From an uncultured Eubacteriales bacterium (GTDB taxonomy: Bacteria; Bacillota; Clostridia; Christensenellales; Aristaeellaceae): a stretch of DNA of 6,887 nucleotides. Under the pieces are notes generated by a model. It was given only the letters and a program-made list of their open reading frames with translations, made no database searches and was not told where the DNA came from. The translations under genes were made by a program, and so were the position numbers. Of the stretch, positions 5,502 to 6,887 are shown piece after piece. Within the stretch, counting starts at the first letter, position 1. Every line of letters begins with the position of its first letter. Location: positions 1 to 6,887 of the forward strand of contig CACZOT010000422.1 of NCBI GenBank assembly GCA_902782795.1, read 5' to 3'.

Positions 5502-6812
5502 ATGGCGGAGAGGCTCGTCGTTTCCATCGACGGCACCGGCTCCTCGCTGCAGGGCGTGGGGCGGCTTCCGGACGGCCGCGCCGTGTTCGTGGAAGGCGCC
5601 ATCCCCGGGGAGACCGTCGAGATCAGCATCACAAAAGAAGCCGGGCGATACGCCGTCGCCCGGCTCTGTTCCGTTTTGGAGCCCTCCCCGGAGCGCGCCG
5701 TCCCGTTCTGCCCCCATTATGGCGAATGCGGCGGCTGCGCGGCGCAGCATATGCGCTATGAGGAGACGCTGCGGCAAAAGACCCGTGTGGTCTCCGACGC
5801 CCTGCGGCGCATCGGCGGCCTGGAGGACGTCTCCGTCCGGGATTGCCTGGGCATGGAGGAACCGCGCGCCTATCGCAACAAGGTTGAGTACGCTGTGGAC
5901 CGCTCCGGCAACCTGGGCTTTTCCCGCACCGGCAGCCACGAGATCGTCCCCGCGGTCGATTGCCCGCTCGCCGAGCGCCTGATCCCCGAGACCGCGCGCG
6001 CCGTGCAGGATTGGATCAGCGGCCGCCCCGGCGGTCTGCGCTGGGTCGTCCTGCGCCAGACCGCCGCGGGAGAGGTCATGTGCGTCCTTTCCTACGAGGG
6101 CGCCCCGCCGCGCCGCTTCGACGGCCTGCGCGAGAGGCTGCCCGCGTCCGTGAAAAGCGTGCACGCATGCCGTCTCCGGCCGCGTCCCGCGCACGCCCTC
6201 GACGGCGAAACGCGTCCGGTGTTCGGCAGGGAGACCCTCGTCGAGACCCTCGCGGGCATGCGCTTTTCCCTGGCTCCGCAAGCGTTTTTCCAGGTGAACC
6301 GCTCCCAGTGCGAGCGGATGATCGCCCTAGCCGCCGCGTCCCTTTCCGAGGCCGAGCCGGGCCTTGTCGCGGACGTCTACTGCGGCGTGGGCACGTTCAG
6401 CCTCGCCCTGGCGCGGCAGGACGCCGGGCGGCGCGTCCTCGGGTTCGAGATCGTCCCGCAGGCGGTCGCCAACGCCCGCGCCAACGCCGAATATAACGGC
6501 CTCGCCGGGCAGACGGCCTTCTTCGCGGGCGACGCGGCCGTGACCCTCCCGCGGGAGATCGGCGGACGGCGCCTTTCCGCGGCCCTCGTGGACCCGCCGC
6601 GCAAGGGCGTCGCGCCCGAGGCGCTCCAGGCCCTGATGCGGGCCAGCCCGGAGAGGATCGTGTACGTCTCCTGCGATCCCGCCACGCTCGCCCGGGATTG
6701 CCGCGTCCTCAGCGCGGAGTACGCAGTCGCCTTCGCCCAGCCCGTGGATATGTTCCCCTGGGCCGGACATGTGGAGACGGTAGTATTGATGCCAAGAGGT
6801 GAGACAAAATGA
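5502..6812 (+). CDS. rlmD: 23S rRNA (uracil-C5)-methyltransferase RlmD/RlmCD (RumA family)
   Basis: SAM-dependent enzyme that makes 5-methyluridine in 23S rRNA (U1939; Firmicute RlmCD enzymes can also do U747). N-terminal TRAM RNA-binding domain about 1-58. Cys70, Cys76, Cys79 and Cys154 form the 4Fe-4S motif. SAM fold: DVYCGVGTFSL (291-301), Glu316, DPPRKG (364-369). Catalytic nucleophile Cys391 in VSCDPATL (389-396) and general base Glu425 in HVETVVL (423-429). RNKVEY (125-130) and FFQVNRSQC (262-270) are further family marks. 436 residues is full length. It starts 3 bases after the pfkA stop with no visible Shine-Dalgarno site, so translation is probably coupled. Odd: the last ~11 codons (GTA, TTG, AGA, ACA, AAA and so on) are AT-rich, unlike the rest of the gene, and its stop overlaps the next start as ATGA. 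U1939-only versus dual specificity cannot be told from sequence alone. Confidence 0.93.
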   Translation: MAERLVVSIDGTGSSLQGVGRLPDGRAVFVEGAIPGETVEISITKEAGRYAVARLCSVLEPSPERAVPFCPHYGECGGCAAQHMRYEETLRQKTRVVSDALRRIGGLEDVSVRDCLGMEEPRAYRNKVEYAVDRSGNLGFSRTGSHEIVPAVDCPLAERLIPETARAVQDWISGRPGGLRWVVLRQTAAGEVMCVLSYEGAPPRRFDGLRERLPASVKSVHACRLRPRPAHALDGETRPVFGRETLVETLAGMRFSLAPQAFFQVNRSQCERMIALAAASLSEAEPGLVADVYCGVGTFSLALARQDAGRRVLGFEIVPQAVANARANAEYNGLAGQTAFFAGDAAVTLPREIGGRRLSAALVDPPRKGVAPEALQALMRASPERIVYVSCDPATLARDCRVLSAEYAVAFAQPVDMFPWAGHVETVVLMPRGETK

Positions 6813-6887
6813 AGTTTGAACTAAATGAATGGAAGAAACAGTTGACTGACGAAGAGATACTAGCTGATATACAGGAAACTGCCAAAA
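6809..6887 (+). CDS. Partial gene, N terminus resembling HNH/homing-endonuclease-repeat proteins
   Basis: The first 26 codons of a gene cut by the window edge. The ATG overlaps the rlmD stop (ATGA), and GAGGTG within the last rlmD codons acts as a Shine-Dalgarno site about 6-7 bases upstream. The start MKFELNEWKKQLTDEEILAD resembles, from memory, Firmicute proteins that begin MKFELNEY...DEELL.DL and carry 'homing endonuclease associated repeats' and often an HNH nuclease domain. Only this short segment is visible, with no catalytic residue, so the family call is tentative. The DNA is AT-rich (39 of 107 bases are G or C from 6781 to 6887) compared with upstream coding DNA. It may be a mobile or defence-related gene acquired at the end of the housekeeping operon; a native gene remains possible. 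Confidence 0.6.
   Translation, partial: MKFELNEWKKQLTDEEILADIQETAK

Noticed and set aside
4380..6281. A 633-codon minus-strand open frame opposite pfkA and rlmD
   Set aside because: It is antisense to two clear genes, His/Gly/Ala-rich, without a recognisable domain, promoter or ribosome binding site; a GC-driven shadow frame.
1..6887. CRISPR array, tRNA/rRNA gene, insertion sequence or toxin-antitoxin module
   Set aside because: I found no regularly spaced direct repeats, no tRNA- or rRNA-like sequence, no transposase and no paired small genes of that kind in the window.

Overview
The window reads as chromosomal housekeeping DNA from a GC-rich Firmicute, most likely an anaerobic class Clostridia gut-type bacterium. 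The evidence is purine-rich Shine-Dalgarno sites (AGGAGG, AAGGAG), sigma-A type promoters, tightly packed operons, a group I biotin ligase without a DNA-binding domain, and Firmicute-like PfkA, AcpS and RlmD proteins. Coding DNA is very GC-rich (46 of 60 bases in one stretch of rlmD that I counted by hand). The two window ends are AT-rich (about 35-37% GC). This placement is inference; no rRNA or other taxonomic marker is present.

Layout. Positions 1-157 are an AT-rich stretch without a convincing gene. It carries three matches to the Spo0A box pattern TGNCGAA and a cluster of TGCATA repeats, so it is probably control DNA for a gene left of the window. A perfect 8-bp stem-loop terminator (161-187) follows. 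It ends a four-gene minus-strand operon that reads right to left: birA (biotin protein ligase), acpS (holo-ACP synthase), nnr (bifunctional NAD(P)HX epimerase/dehydratase) and a 141-residue protein I do not recognise. The operon starts at a good sigma-A promoter (TTGAAA-17-TACAAT). Just beside it, back to back, lies an extended -10 promoter (TGTTATAAT) for a plus-strand operon: a KDPG/KHG aldolase fused to a C-terminal VOC (glyoxalase-like) domain, ATP-dependent 6-phosphofructokinase (pfkA), the 23S rRNA m5U methyltransferase RlmD, and the start of a further gene that runs off the right edge.

How the genes fit together. The minus operon joins two enzymes that activate fatty-acid synthesis by post-translational modification (biotin on the acetyl-CoA carboxylase carrier protein, phosphopantetheine on acyl carrier protein) with a repair enzyme for damaged nicotinamide cofactors. 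The plus operon joins two sugar-phosphate enzymes, one for Entner-Doudoroff/uronate breakdown and one for glycolysis, with an rRNA modification enzyme.

The most notable points are these. (1) GC content falls sharply inside the last eleven or so codons of rlmD and stays low into the next gene, whose first 26 residues resemble HNH/homing-endonuclease-repeat proteins; this suggests an acquired segment at the 3' end of rlmD. (2) The aldolase-VOC fusion has a C-terminal half whose role I cannot assign. (3) The left-edge AT-rich segment contains clustered putative Spo0A boxes and repeats. I see no complete undescribed defence or mobile system in the window; if there is one, it lies to the right of position 6887.
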